Below are positions 43,979 through 53,248 of a stretch of 64,000 nucleotides of DNA, piece after piece; position 1 is the first letter of the stretch, and every line of letters starts with the position of its first letter. The notes beneath the pieces were generated by a model. The model was not told the origin of the DNA, did not search any database, and was given only the letters and a program-made list of their open reading frames with translations. Source of the stretch: Polyangiaceae bacterium (lineage in GTDB: Bacteria; Myxococcota_A; Polyangia; Polyangiales; Polyangiaceae). The translations under genes were made by a program, and so were the position numbers. Location: the NCBI GenBank assembly GCA_947475525.1, contig CANJMI010000002.1, forward strand, positions 1-64,000. Reading direction: 5' to 3'.

Positions 43979-44068
43979 CGTGCTTTCTGGAAGCGTGCTT
44001 TCTGGAAGCGTGCTTCCTGGAAGCGTGCTTTCTGGAAGCGTGCTTTCGCGGAGCGTGCTTTCGGGGGG
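43979..44068. repeat. 15-bp minisatellite, six copies
   Basis: CGTGCTTTCTGGAAG is repeated six times with small changes (the third copy has a C for T; the fifth and sixth have cgcgg and ggggg variants). It sits in the 158-bp gap between the PEGA and second vgrG genes. A run of nine G follows. Read on the minus strand it would encode ESTLP repeats, but no real gene is supported there. Confidence 0.92.
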
Positions 44069-44129
44069 GGGAAAGCCGTGCCTCGCTCGCCTCGCAATGC
44101 GGCGGGCTTGGTGGTAATCATGGGGCATC

Positions 44130-45572
44130 GTGGAAAATGACAAGCTGCCAATCTCGCTCGAATCGGACGCGGTCTCCTGCGAGGCGGTGCGCGTGCGGCG
44201 GTTTGTCGGCCGCGAAGCCATCTCGCGGTTGTTCGAGTACGAAGTCGAGGTCGTCGTTGTCGACGAATCGGGGCCAAAAGCCGAGGATTTTCTCGGTACC
44301 GGCGTGACCATCGTGCTGGACAACGTCGCCGGTTCGGACGTCGTTCGGCGGCTTCACGGCATGGTCGTCGGGTTCTCGGACGCGCTCGAGAGCCAGGCCG
44401 GTTACCGCACGTACTCGCTCCGAATCGCGCCGCGGGCGCATGCGCTGGCGATGGTCGAGGCGTCCGAGACCTTCCTCGACCTCAGCGTGCCTGCGGTGAT
44501 CGCGCAGAAGCTCGACGCGATCGGCCTCGATCAAGCCACGGCGTTCCGCCTTCGAGGCGACTACGCCGCGCGCGACTTCACGGCCCAGTACCAGGAGAGC
44601 GACCTCGCGTTCGTTTCGCGCCTCGCGGAACACCTCGGCATCAGCTTTTTCTTCGAGCATGGTGAAACGGGTGCGCAGCTCGTCTTCGTGGACGATGCAG
44701 AGTCGTTCGGGCGGATCGAGGGCGAGGCGCTCCAGTATCGGCCGCGCGGCGAAGGGGTCGACCTCTACTCGCTTCGCGTCGAGCAGCGGCTCGTTCCTGG
44801 ATTTTACTCGGTCCACGATTACAACTACCGCACGCCGCACGTCGATCTCACCGGGGAGCATTCGTTGCCTGACGGATTTGCGGGCGGTTGCATCGAGTAC
44901 GGAACCCATCACAAGACCCCCGCGGAGGCGACTGCGATGGCGCGTGCCCGTGCCGAAGAGCGGCGTGCAGGTGAGCGCGTATTCGTTGGCAAGTCCACCG
45001 CCCCAACCCTCGGCGCAGGCCTCCGCGTGCGAGTCGAAGGCCACCCCGAGCTCGGCGCGATCGACCTTTGCATAACCGAGGTCGAGCACGTCGCGACGCA
45101 AGTTGTCGGCGGCTTCGACGCCGGCGGCCCTTCGTACGAGAACACCTTCCGAGCAATCCCCGCCGATCGTACGTTCCGACCTGCACGCACGACGCCCAAG
45201 CCGCGCATCGCTGGGATCGTGACCGGCATCGTCGATCCAGGCCATGGCGTTCCGGAAGGTCGCTACGCCAACCTCGATGCGGAAGGTCGTTACCTCGTAC
45301 GCTTCCTCTTCGACACGAACCACCCTGGTGACAGGCCCACGTCCCGCCCTGTTCGGATGCTGCAGAATCACGCCGGAGCAGGGTACGGGACGCACTTTCC
45401 GCTGAAGCCGGGGGCTGAAGTGGCCGTGGGCTTTATCGGTGGCGATCCGGATCGACCGATCATCGTCGGAGCGGTACCGAATGCGGCGACGCCTTCGCCC
45501 GTCTCCAATGCGAACCCCGGTTTGCACCGCATGCGAACGTCCTCGGGTATCACCATCGACATGGTCGAATAG
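44130..45572 (+). CDS. Shortened VgrG-family spike protein
   Basis: The 480-residue product (GTG start) has the gp27-like half with FTAQYQESDLAFVSRLAEHLGISFFFEHGE and the gp5 OB-fold with GRYLVRFLFDTNHPGDRPTSRPVRMLQNHAG and VAVGFIGGDPDRPIIVGAVPN. It stops at SGITIDMVE, right where the beta-helix of full-length VgrG would start. No continuation is visible in other frames after the stop. It may be a naturally short spike or a truncated copy. No PAAR, effector or structural genes are adjacent. Confidence 0.88.
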   Translation: MENDKLPISLESDAVSCEAVRVRRFVGREAISRLFEYEVEVVVVDESGPKAEDFLGTGVTIVLDNVAGSDVVRRLHGMVVGFSDALESQAGYRTYSLRIAPRAHALAMVEASETFLDLSVPAVIAQKLDAIGLDQATAFRLRGDYAARDFTAQYQESDLAFVSRLAEHLGISFFFEHGETGAQLVFVDDAESFGRIEGEALQYRPRGEGVDLYSLRVEQRLVPGFYSVHDYNYRTPHVDLTGEHSLPDGFAGGCIEYGTHHKTPAEATAMARARAEERRAGERVFVGKSTAPTLGAGLRVRVEGHPELGAIDLCITEVEHVATQVVGGFDAGGPSYENTFRAIPADRTFRPARTTPKPRIAGIVTGIVDPGHGVPEGRYANLDAEGRYLVRFLFDTNHPGDRPTSRPVRMLQNHAGAGYGTHFPLKPGAEVAVGFIGGDPDRPIIVGAVPNAATPSPVSNANPGLHRMRTSSGITIDMVE

Positions 45573-45615
45573 CCTGCCTTGACCTTCGGCTCGCGCGGCA
45601 CCAAAGTCCGTGGCG

Positions 45616-46758
45616 ATGCGTACCTCTACCTTGTTCGGAATGGTGGCCGCGGCCACGATTGGTGCCGCCTGCAACGACCCGGCGCCGCCCGCGGCACCGA
45701 GCGCCATGCCGGTCTCGACCGGAGCCCCGTCCTCAGCGGTTACCGCGAGCGCGACGGCTACCGCGAGCGCGACAACCTCGTCCGCCGCCGTACCTTCGTC
45801 CCCGCCGCCGAGCGTCGTCGCGGACCCAAAAGTGCTCCCGACCATCGACCCTCTCCCGCCGATGAACGTGCCGGCCAGCAACGCTCCGACCGTCGAGGCG
45901 ATCGCGCTGGGCAAGGTCCTATTTTTCGACAAACGCCTAGGAAAAGACGGCAAATTCTCGTGCGAGGGCTGCCACTACGAAGACAAGGGCTGGGCTGACG
46001 CGACGGTCCTATCGACCAAGGCTGATGGCAGCGTCAACAAGCGACACACGCCGACGCTCTTCAACGTGGGCTACCAGACTCACTGGTACTGGGACGGACG
46101 AGCGCCTTCGCTTGAAGCCCAGATCGTGGCTGCGTGGAAGGGCCAGATGGGTGTGGCCGAGACGCTCGATGAGCGCGTGAAGGAGGTCGCGAAGGTTGCC
46201 GCTTACAAGGCGATGTTCAAGGCCGCGTTCGGCTCGGATGAGGTCTCGACCGAGCGCATCGTGAAGGCGCTCGCGTCGTTCGTGCGGACCCTCCGGTCGG
46301 GTGACGCGCCGTTCGACAAATTCGAACACGGCGACAAGAAAGCCATCAGTGAGTCCGCGGCCCGCGGCTGGGAAGTTTTTCGCAAAGTTGGCTGCGCTTC
46401 GTGCCACGCGCCGCCGCTCTTCACCGACTTGTCGTTTCACGCCGTTGGTATTGGCTCGACCGCGCCGCAGCCGGACCTCGGTCGCGGAGCTATTACCAAA
46501 GACGAGGCGGACAACGGTCGTTTCAAGACGCCAACGATGCGTTCGGTCTCGACGAACGCACCGTACTTCCATGACGGCAGCGCGGCGACGCTCGAGGAGG
46601 CGGTCGACTACATGCTAGGCGGCGGCCCCCCGGGGGCGAAGGTCGACGGGGCCTTCAAGCAAGCCAAGTTGACGAAAGGCGAGCGCGACGACCTGCTCGC
46701 GTTCCTTCGCTCCCTCGCGGCGACCCCGGCGAAGCTCGAACGTCCGCGAATCCCTTGA
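45616..46758 (+). CDS. Dihaem cytochrome-c peroxidase/MauG-family lipoprotein
   Basis: The ATG at 45616 (an in-frame GTG lies at 45610) gives a signal ending GAAC (Cys19) and an Ala/Ser/Thr-rich linker to about residue 85. Two haem-binding motifs, CEGCH at 116-120 and CASCH at 260-264, frame the usual peroxidase blocks: ALGKVLFFDKRLGKDGKFSC, HTPTLFNVGYQTHWYWDGRA, and MRSVSTNAPYFHDGSAATLEEAVDYM. It probably reduces hydrogen peroxide with electrons from a c-type cytochrome in the periplasm. The MauG branch cannot be excluded. Confidence 0.92.
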   Translation: MRTSTLFGMVAAATIGAACNDPAPPAAPSAMPVSTGAPSSAVTASATATASATTSSAAVPSSPPPSVVADPKVLPTIDPLPPMNVPASNAPTVEAIALGKVLFFDKRLGKDGKFSCEGCHYEDKGWADATVLSTKADGSVNKRHTPTLFNVGYQTHWYWDGRAPSLEAQIVAAWKGQMGVAETLDERVKEVAKVAAYKAMFKAAFGSDEVSTERIVKALASFVRTLRSGDAPFDKFEHGDKKAISESAARGWEVFRKVGCASCHAPPLFTDLSFHAVGIGSTAPQPDLGRGAITKDEADNGRFKTPTMRSVSTNAPYFHDGSAATLEEAVDYMLGGGPPGAKVDGAFKQAKLTKGERDDLLAFLRSLAATPAKLERPRIP

Positions 46759-46827
46759 GAGCAGGGCCGGTCGCGCACGCGATGAGGCGTCAGTCGAAGA
46801 GCCAAAAAGCACCGCGCCGCAGGTCGC

Positions 46828-47244
46828 TCAGCCCGTGTACGGGGCGACGTCGAACTCTTTCAGCTTCCCCTCTTCGTCCTGAAGATCGTCGGCGTTCGGG
46901 AGCGCATCGCGCTTGGTGTTGATCATCGGCCACGCTTTGAAAGCGTCATCCTTGATGGCGTCGATCAGATGCTTCGGCCAGCCCGTCGTGTCCGCGTCGG
47001 CCGCAGGCTTCGAGCCGCTGAACACGTAGTTGATGTCGATGTAGGCCGCCCATTTCTTGGGAAGTTCTTCTTCTTCGAAGATCGCGGTCGTCGGACAAAC
47101 CGGCTCGCACGCGCCACAGTCGATGCACTCCTCTGGATGGATCACGAGCGTGTTCCGGCCCTCGTAGAAACAGTCCACGGGGCACACCTCAACGCAGTCG
47201 GTGTACTTGCACTTCACGCACGGATCGCCAACGATGTAAGCCAC
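46828..47244 (-). CDS. fdxA: 7Fe ferredoxin, FdI/FdxA type
   Basis: A GTG start at 47244 with an AAGGAG site gives 138 residues. The first 55 are almost the text of Azotobacter vinelandii ferredoxin [24 protein letters not shown] then [17 protein letters not shown]. All nine cysteines are at family spacing (C9, C12, C17, C21, C25, C40, C43, C46, C50), as for one [3Fe-4S] and one [4Fe-4S] cluster. A C-terminal extension of about 80 residues is longer than in most. It is a cytoplasmic electron carrier, divergent from the beta-propeller gene. Confidence 0.95.
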   Translation of the reverse strand: MAYIVGDPCVKCKYTDCVEVCPVDCFYEGRNTLVIHPEECIDCGACEPVCPTTAIFEEEELPKKWAAYIDINYVFSGSKPAADADTTGWPKHLIDAIKDDAFKAWPMINTKRDALPNADDLQDEEGKLKEFDVAPYTG

Positions 47245-47362
47245 GATTTCTCTCCTTCGTTTGAGCGGCAATTTGGGTGACGTAGCCGGCCGCTCGCAAG
47301 GAAGAATCTTAGTCGCCCGGTTTCCAACGCGCCAGCCTTCGACATACGGTTTCCGAACCTCT

Positions 47363-48757
47363 GTGAGTCGAGCCATCCGTTTTTGGAGGTTGTCCTTCCG
47401 TTGGGTCGGCTTGGCCGCTCTTGCAGCACTCGGCTGCGGCGGCGGGCAGACCCGTGGCCATCCGTTCGAACGTGCGTGGGACGACGAGACCGGCTGCGAC
47501 CTCGGCGCCTTTGTTGCGGGTTGGCGCATGCCCTCCGCAGCCGAGTTTCCGGCCCTAGCGGTCGGTGCGATCGAAGGTCGTGCGCTCGTCGGCGGGGCGT
47601 TAGGTTCGCGTCCGTGGCGTGTTCTGTATCCTGTCGAAGGGCAACCGATCCTCGCGGGCCGTGTGGCCGTGGTTCTCGGTGCTGATGCGCTACTCGGCGT
47701 GGACGCCACCTCGGGAGAGCGCTTGTGGACTTTGCCCGCCCTCGGTCGGTTGAGGGGCGCGTCCGACGATGGGAGGACGACCCTCGTCTCGATTGAGCGT
47801 CTTAGCGGCCGCAGCACTCAGGTCCTCGCGATTTCACGCAATGGGACCGTGGTTCGCCAAATCGTCGAGGATGCGCCGATCGGCGCCCCGGTGATTCTCG
47901 ACGAGTTCGCGTTCTTGCCCGTCGCCGGCCGAGCGGTGATCGTGTTCGACCTGGTCGCGGGCGCAGAGGCGGCGCGGGTGATAGCGAGGGTGCCACTCAC
48001 GCGCGCGTTTCTTGCGGGTGACGAACTGTACGTCGGTGACGAGGAGGTGATCCGCTTCGACCCGAGCGTCGTCGCAGCGCGGTCCGGTGGCGGAACGCGC
48101 ATTCGGTTGCCCGAGCGATCGCTTCCGGCACGCCCGCGCTGGATGACCGCGCCGGATGGCGATGACCTGCCCCGTGCGCAGTTGCTCGCGATGCCGGTGA
48201 AGGGGAGGGTCGATGGGCTCGCTTACGTAGCTGGGCCCTTCGTGGTTGGGCTCGACGTGCACGATGCAAGGACCCTGTGGGTGCACCGTACGGAGCGGGA
48301 GCTGCTCGCTGGCCGGGCCGCATTGGGGGGCTTCGTCGTCTGCGAACGAGGCGGAGCCGTGGCGCAGCTCGATTCGCGAGGCTTCGTTTCGGCTCGTTGG
48401 TCGCTCGGGGCCGAGGTCGACCGCTGCGACGTGAGCGCCAGCGTGATTTCGCCTGCACTCGGACACCCGGTCGAGCCGCTGTGGAAGCAACTTGCCACCG
48501 CCCTCGCCGAGCCCGTGCCGGCATTCATCGACGTGCAGTTGCTCTTGGTCGATGACCTGGCGCGACTCGAGAGCACCGAGTCCACGCGCGCGCTCGAAGG
48601 TGTGGCGACTTCTCTCCCGGCCGTAGGCGAGTTGCCCGAGGCGGTGCGCGCCCGTGCGGTGCTGGCCCGCCACGCCAAAGAGCGCCTCGCGACCCTTTCG
48701 CGAACTCCCGACGGCTCTCCGCAAGGTGTAGACTCCGCCTCCTTCGGTTTCCGATGA
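47363..48757 (+). CDS. Beta-propeller-like lipoprotein, coupled to the FrzS-like gene
   Basis: A GTG start at 47363 gives a signal ending AALGC (Cys25) and 464 residues. The frame continues upstream into the fdxA leader, but no start there precedes the signal. Repeats of about 40-45 residues with patterns such as [25 protein letters not shown] resemble PQQ/WD-type propeller blades. It may be a scaffold at the outer membrane. Its stop overlaps the start of the receiver/coiled-coil gene by ATGA, which suggests a joint role. Confidence 0.72.
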   Translation: MSRAIRFWRLSFRWVGLAALAALGCGGGQTRGHPFERAWDDETGCDLGAFVAGWRMPSAAEFPALAVGAIEGRALVGGALGSRPWRVLYPVEGQPILAGRVAVVLGADALLGVDATSGERLWTLPALGRLRGASDDGRTTLVSIERLSGRSTQVLAISRNGTVVRQIVEDAPIGAPVILDEFAFLPVAGRAVIVFDLVAGAEAARVIARVPLTRAFLAGDELYVGDEEVIRFDPSVVAARSGGGTRIRLPERSLPARPRWMTAPDGDDLPRAQLLAMPVKGRVDGLAYVAGPFVVGLDVHDARTLWVHRTERELLAGRAALGGFVVCERGGAVAQLDSRGFVSARWSLGAEVDRCDVSASVISPALGHPVEPLWKQLATALAEPVPAFIDVQLLLVDDLARLESTESTRALEGVATSLPAVGELPEAVRARAVLARHAKERLATLSRTPDGSPQGVDSASFGFR

Positions 48758-51186
48758 CGAAAGTCCTGATTTTCGAGTCCGATCACGCATTTGCCGTCGA
48801 GCTTCGCACCGAGCTGTCGATGCTCGGATGCACGGTGCAAGTCTTCAAAGAAGGCGCGACTGGCCTGATGGCGGCGGCGCAATCTCCACCGGATCTTGCC
48901 CTGATTTCGGCCGATTTGCGGCCGCTCAACGGCTTTTCGATCTGCAACAAGCTGAAGAAAGATCCGGCGCTCTGCAACGTGCCCGTGATTCTGATGTCGG
49001 CGGATCAAGCTCCCGAGACGTTCGAGCAACACCGCAAGCTGAAGTCGCGCGCGGATGACTACGTGCACAAGCCGATCGCGACCTCGGAGCTCATCGAGCG
49101 TATTCGCGCGCTCGTGCCGCTCGTGCCGCAAGGTCCCCCCGCCGCACGCTACCCGCTCGGAACGGCGCGCGTCCCGTCCGACGAACGCGCGCCCGTCTCG
49201 TCCGAGGCTCAACCGTCCGACGCGTCGGCCGGCTTCTTGTTGTACGGACTCGGCGAAGGCGACGAAGAGGAGGCAACCACGGCGGGGCCCTCACCCGGGA
49301 TGCTTGCCGAAGGTCTCGGCATTCGCTCGGCTCCACCTTCCGCGCAGCTCGTTCTCGAACTCCCGTCGAAGGCGCGAGCGCCGTTGGAGCCTGAGCCTGC
49401 CGCGTTCGTAGACGACGAAGTGAGCATCGTTTTTGACGAGCCTACGTTCGAGCCTCCCGACGCGCTTGAGCTGATCGCGGCACTTGGGTCTTCACCTCGC
49501 GCGGCCGCGCCTATCCCCCAGAGCGCACCCGCGTCGCTGTCGGTTGCGCCCGCGGCACCGGCCGACCCGGCCAACCAGGCTGCGGTTCTTCAGCTACGGA
49601 AATCGCTCGTTGAGGCGCATCAAGAGCTCCAGCGCATGCGGCCTCAGCTCACCGAGCTTGGTCGCCTACGTACCGAGTTGGCGGAGGTCCGCCGCGAGCT
49701 CGCCGAGACGCGCGACACGGCCGTCGTTGCAGCGTCGCGGGAGCTTGCGGGCCTGCGCGACGAGCTGCAGAAGCGAGAGCACTCGCTCCTCGACCTGCGA
49801 GAAGAGACCTCGGCGCGCCAGCGGGAGCTCCTCGATTCTCGCGCCCAGCACGCCACCCTCACGCGCGAACTTGGTATCGCGCGTCAAAGGAGCTTCTCAC
49901 TCGAGCGGCAGACCGCCGAGACCATCGCGCGTCTCGATGCCGCTTTGGCTGATAAATCACTCGCTGAACGCACCACCGACGACCTCAAGGAAATTGCCAC
50001 GAGCCTCACCGATCAGCTCCAAGCGCGTACCGGCGAGCTGCGCCACCAACGCGAGGCGCACGAGCGAGAGCTTACCCAAGGCAAGACCGAACAGCTCGAA
50101 GCCGCGCGCCAGATTGAGGAGAGCCTGCGCAAGGAGCTTGCCGCGGCCGAGCGGCAACACGCGGTGGACACGGCGGAATTTAGGGCGCGTCTCGCGGACG
50201 CCGAAGCGGCCGCGGAAACTGGTCGCGGCGAGGTCGAGGCACGACGCGTGGGCGCGGAAGCGGAGACGTCGCGGGTCGCGAGCGAACGGGAAGCGGCGGC
50301 GATGGCGCACGGTCAGGTCGAGCTTGCACGAGCCGAGGAGCGTCACGCGGCCGCCTTCGCGGAGCGCGATGCCGAGCATGCAAGCGCTCTTGGGCGGTTG
50401 CGAATGGAGCATCAGGATGGCCTCCTTCGTGACGCGACCCAGCGCGCTGAGCAACTGGCCTCGCTGCAGGATCATGTCCGCATCGCGCGCCTTGATGCCG
50501 CGGGTCAGACGCTCCGTGCCGAGGAGGTAACGGGACGACTCGAAGTGGCCGAGCGGCACCGCACGCAGCTAGCGACGCGCACCACGGAGCTCGAGCTCGA
50601 CGTGCGCCGTGCCCGCGACGAGGTCGATGACGCCCTTCGCAGGTGCGACGCCTTCGAGGCGGATCGCGCCGCGGCTCAGCTCGCCGACGGCAATGCTCGT
50701 CGTGAACGGGAGGATCTCACTGCCCGCATCGCGTCGCTCGATGCGGAACACGCCGCGTTGTTCGCCGCTGCAACGGAAGCTCACCTAACCGAGCTCGCGC
50801 AGCTGCGATCGGAACGTGACGAATGCGCCCGCTCGACAGACACACAGGGGGCGCGCGCCCTCGAGCTCGAGCGGCAACTTGCCGAGCAGCGTGACCGGGT
50901 CGGGGAGGTCGATGCGATCGTTCGTCGTGCCGCCGCCGAGCATGATGAAAAGCTCGCTCGAACCGAAGAGCGGCGCGTTGCCGATCTCGCGGCGGCCGAG
51001 GGTCAGCGTCGCGCCGAGCGAGAGGCCTTCGAGGCACAGCTGACGAAGCTTCGAGGGGACCTCCAGACCGCGCAGGCCGGCCTTCAGCGAGCGCGCGAGC
51101 GGTGGAATGCCGATCGCGTCGCGTTACAAAAAGCCCGCGATGCGATCACCTCACTCATCGCGGCGAGCGAGCCTCACGAGGACTGA
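48754..51186 (+). CDS. FrzS-like protein: receiver domain with long coiled coil
   Basis: The N-terminal 123 residues are a response-regulator receiver: acidic pocket E8/D10, phosphoacceptor position Asp54, Ser82 and Lys106. Its closest remembered relative is FrzS of Myxococcus xanthus, sharing ESD near the start, ICxKLKKDxxLxNVPVI and FxQHRKLKxxADxYVxKP. A Pro/Ala-rich linker (about 125-275) follows, then about 500 residues of Glu/Arg/Ala/Leu coiled coil. FrzS is a polar protein needed for type IV pilus (social) motility. The 810-residue length is larger than M. xanthus FrzS. A related polarity or gliding role is inferred. Confidence 0.78.
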   Translation: MTKVLIFESDHAFAVELRTELSMLGCTVQVFKEGATGLMAAAQSPPDLALISADLRPLNGFSICNKLKKDPALCNVPVILMSADQAPETFEQHRKLKSRADDYVHKPIATSELIERIRALVPLVPQGPPAARYPLGTARVPSDERAPVSSEAQPSDASAGFLLYGLGEGDEEEATTAGPSPGMLAEGLGIRSAPPSAQLVLELPSKARAPLEPEPAAFVDDEVSIVFDEPTFEPPDALELIAALGSSPRAAAPIPQSAPASLSVAPAAPADPANQAAVLQLRKSLVEAHQELQRMRPQLTELGRLRTELAEVRRELAETRDTAVVAASRELAGLRDELQKREHSLLDLREETSARQRELLDSRAQHATLTRELGIARQRSFSLERQTAETIARLDAALADKSLAERTTDDLKEIATSLTDQLQARTGELRHQREAHERELTQGKTEQLEAARQIEESLRKELAAAERQHAVDTAEFRARLADAEAAAETGRGEVEARRVGAEAETSRVASEREAAAMAHGQVELARAEERHAAAFAERDAEHASALGRLRMEHQDGLLRDATQRAEQLASLQDHVRIARLDAAGQTLRAEEVTGRLEVAERHRTQLATRTTELELDVRRARDEVDDALRRCDAFEADRAAAQLADGNARREREDLTARIASLDAEHAALFAAATEAHLTELAQLRSERDECARSTDTQGARALELERQLAEQRDRVGEVDAIVRRAAAEHDEKLARTEERRVADLAAAEGQRRAEREAFEAQLTKLRGDLQTAQAGLQRARERWNADRVALQKARDAITSLIAASEPHED

Positions 51187-51235
51187 GGCCGCGGCGCCTG
51201 GCTCCCGTCGGTTTTTGGCTACAGCAGGGCCGCGC

Positions 51236-53200
51236 TCAGAACGCAAAGGTCGCTCGCGTCCAGACCATCGTCCCGCCCGCTGCAGGATCGCCGAATTTCG
51301 TCCACGCCTTGCCGACCTGCGCCAGCACCCCCGCCCCGAGCTCGAGGCCGCCGCCGAAGTTGTACGTGGCGCTCGGGTAGAGCACGGCGCTGTAGCCATT
51401 GTTCGAGAATGGCGAATGGTTCTTCTCGACGCGCGCACCCGCGGTCGCGTCGTAATAGGTCTCGTGGATGCCGTTCAGGGCAATCACGGTGAACATGCGG
51501 ATCAGCAGCTTTTGCTGCATCGCCTTGAAGTCGATTCCCGCGACGAGAAAATCACCGATGCGTGCACGTTGGTATTCGTGGGCGAACGTTGCCGCACATC
51601 CGTCCTGAAATTGTCCGGCGACGCATTGCAATTGGCTGACGAGCTTGCCATCGACCGATGAGGCGCCGAGCACGTACTGTCCGGCGCCGAACTCGTCCAC
51701 CATGCCGTGGACCCATTGCGCGTTCGCGTAGACGTACTCGTTGAACGTGTAGTCGAGACCCACCGTCCATTTCGCGAACGGGCGCGATTCGGTCACGAGA
51801 GGTAGCTTTCCGCCGGGTTTCCCATCGCCGTCGTAGTCGAACTCTCCCGGTTGCGTGTCGAGCCCCGCGAACGAGAAGGCCCCGTTCGATACGGTGAACG
51901 GTGTCGCTTGAGGGACGATCAGCGCCGCTTCGAGCCGGTAGCCGACCGAGTGAAAAAGCTTCTCGCTCAGCTGCTTCAGCAGCCCGACCTCTCCGGTCAT
52001 GTTGAAGCCGTACACGTGCATCTTCGGGTACATGAGGTGAACGTCGGTTTGCAGCGTGCTGTCGATGCAGTCGCTCGCGTCGTTCGGATTGCAGCGCCGA
52101 ACGGGATCCTGTGAGACGACGTTTTTGTAAGGCGTCGGGAAGTCGAAGCGCCCTCGGTAGTAGCTCAGCGAGACGTCTTGATTGAGGACCGTGCCCGCGA
52201 AGCGATAGCCGAACTGCATGTTGTCGAACGCCATGTCCGGAAGGTCGGGTATCGCGTTGTTCACCACGGTCGGGTTGCGGCTACCGAGCGGATTGTCCAA
52301 GAGGACCGCATTGGCCGTGATGAGCTTCCAGCGCAGCGAGTCGTCGATCACCGGAATGCGATCGACGCGCGATAGACCGAGCGCCGCCGAGCGCGGCAGC
52401 ACCGCTGGCTTGAACACCGGCACGAGCACGGCCTCGTGGAACCAGTCGTCGTTCAGCCAATAGGTCCCCTTCACCATGAAGTTTCCCTGCTGCTTGCCGA
52501 ACAGGAGGACATCTTCGATGTCGTCCGCATTCAGATTGTTCGTCGGATTGAATTGGTCGCCGACTCCCCAGTCCACGAGCTGCTGGCCGACTCGCAGGTC
52601 GAAGTGCTTGACGAAAAGGTCCTCGACTTCGAGGTAGAGGTTTTGCACGTCGAGGCGATACGGATCGATCTTCTCGCGCCGCGTGAGGTCCGCAAATTCG
52701 TAGACGTCGCGCGTGTACCCGTAGAGGTAGAGGTTCACGTCGGCCTTCATCTTCACGCGCCCGAAGGATGCGTTCATCGAGCCCGAGAGAAGATTCTGGT
52801 TTCGCTCGACACCGGCGCGAAAGCCGCGGCCGTCGTACCAGGGCGTGATCCCGACATCCCACGGGCGGAAGCGCAGGTCGGCCTGGATGCGGCCGTTCCA
52901 CTCGATCTTCAGCTTCGGAGGTTCCGAGCCCTCCGCGTCCGCGTCCTCGTCCTCGTCTTCAACCGCGTCCGGGTTCACGTTCGCGTTCGCGACAGGCGCC
53001 GCGGCTGTGGGAGCGGCTGTAGCGGGGGCCGCGGCCGCGCTGCTCACCGGAGCTTCGTTCGACTCGCCGTCATCGTCGCCGTCATCGTCGTCTTTGTTGG
53101 CGGCCTCCGCGTGGCCGCTGGCGTTCGGATGGGCAAGCGCGCTCCCTGGTGCCGCGAGAGTGCCGATGAGCGCGGCCGTGAACAACGTTTCTCGAAGCAT
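51236..53200 (-). CDS. Predicted outer-membrane beta-barrel protein (DUF1302-like)
   Basis: A signal peptide (MLRETLFTAALIGTLAAPGSALA) is followed by an acidic, Ala-rich linker and a long barrel-like region from about residue 95. The barrel contains alternating strands, RVGQQLVDWGVGDQFNPTNNLNADD (a block typical of DUF1302 barrels), and the C-terminal TRATFAF ending in Phe. The protein is 654 residues. Substrate or role is unknown. The acidic linker (DDDDGDDDGE and EDEDEDADAE) is unusual for a barrel and may bind calcium. Confidence 0.75.
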   Translation of the reverse strand: MLRETLFTAALIGTLAAPGSALAHPNASGHAEAANKDDDDGDDDGESNEAPVSSAAAAPATAAPTAAAPVANANVNPDAVEDEDEDADAEGSEPPKLKIEWNGRIQADLRFRPWDVGITPWYDGRGFRAGVERNQNLLSGSMNASFGRVKMKADVNLYLYGYTRDVYEFADLTRREKIDPYRLDVQNLYLEVEDLFVKHFDLRVGQQLVDWGVGDQFNPTNNLNADDIEDVLLFGKQQGNFMVKGTYWLNDDWFHEAVLVPVFKPAVLPRSAALGLSRVDRIPVIDDSLRWKLITANAVLLDNPLGSRNPTVVNNAIPDLPDMAFDNMQFGYRFAGTVLNQDVSLSYYRGRFDFPTPYKNVVSQDPVRRCNPNDASDCIDSTLQTDVHLMYPKMHVYGFNMTGEVGLLKQLSEKLFHSVGYRLEAALIVPQATPFTVSNGAFSFAGLDTQPGEFDYDGDGKPGGKLPLVTESRPFAKWTVGLDYTFNEYVYANAQWVHGMVDEFGAGQYVLGASSVDGKLVSQLQCVAGQFQDGCAATFAHEYQRARIGDFLVAGIDFKAMQQKLLIRMFTVIALNGIHETYYDATAGARVEKNHSPFSNNGYSAVLYPSATYNFGGGLELGAGVLAQVGKAWTKFGDPAAGGTMVWTRATFAF

Positions 53201-53248
53201 CTTCAGCCTTTACTACGCCTCGCTGTTCGGATGGTATTTCGCGTGCCG

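Noticed and set aside
43637-44323. Minus-strand frame encoding ESTLP pentapeptide repeats
   Set aside because: It arises from the 15-bp minisatellite and overlaps the PEGA and VgrG coding sequences. Nothing supports translation.
52436-53248. Upstream extension of the methyltransferase frame
   Set aside because: It is antisense to the barrel gene and full of Val/Arg/His shadow residues.
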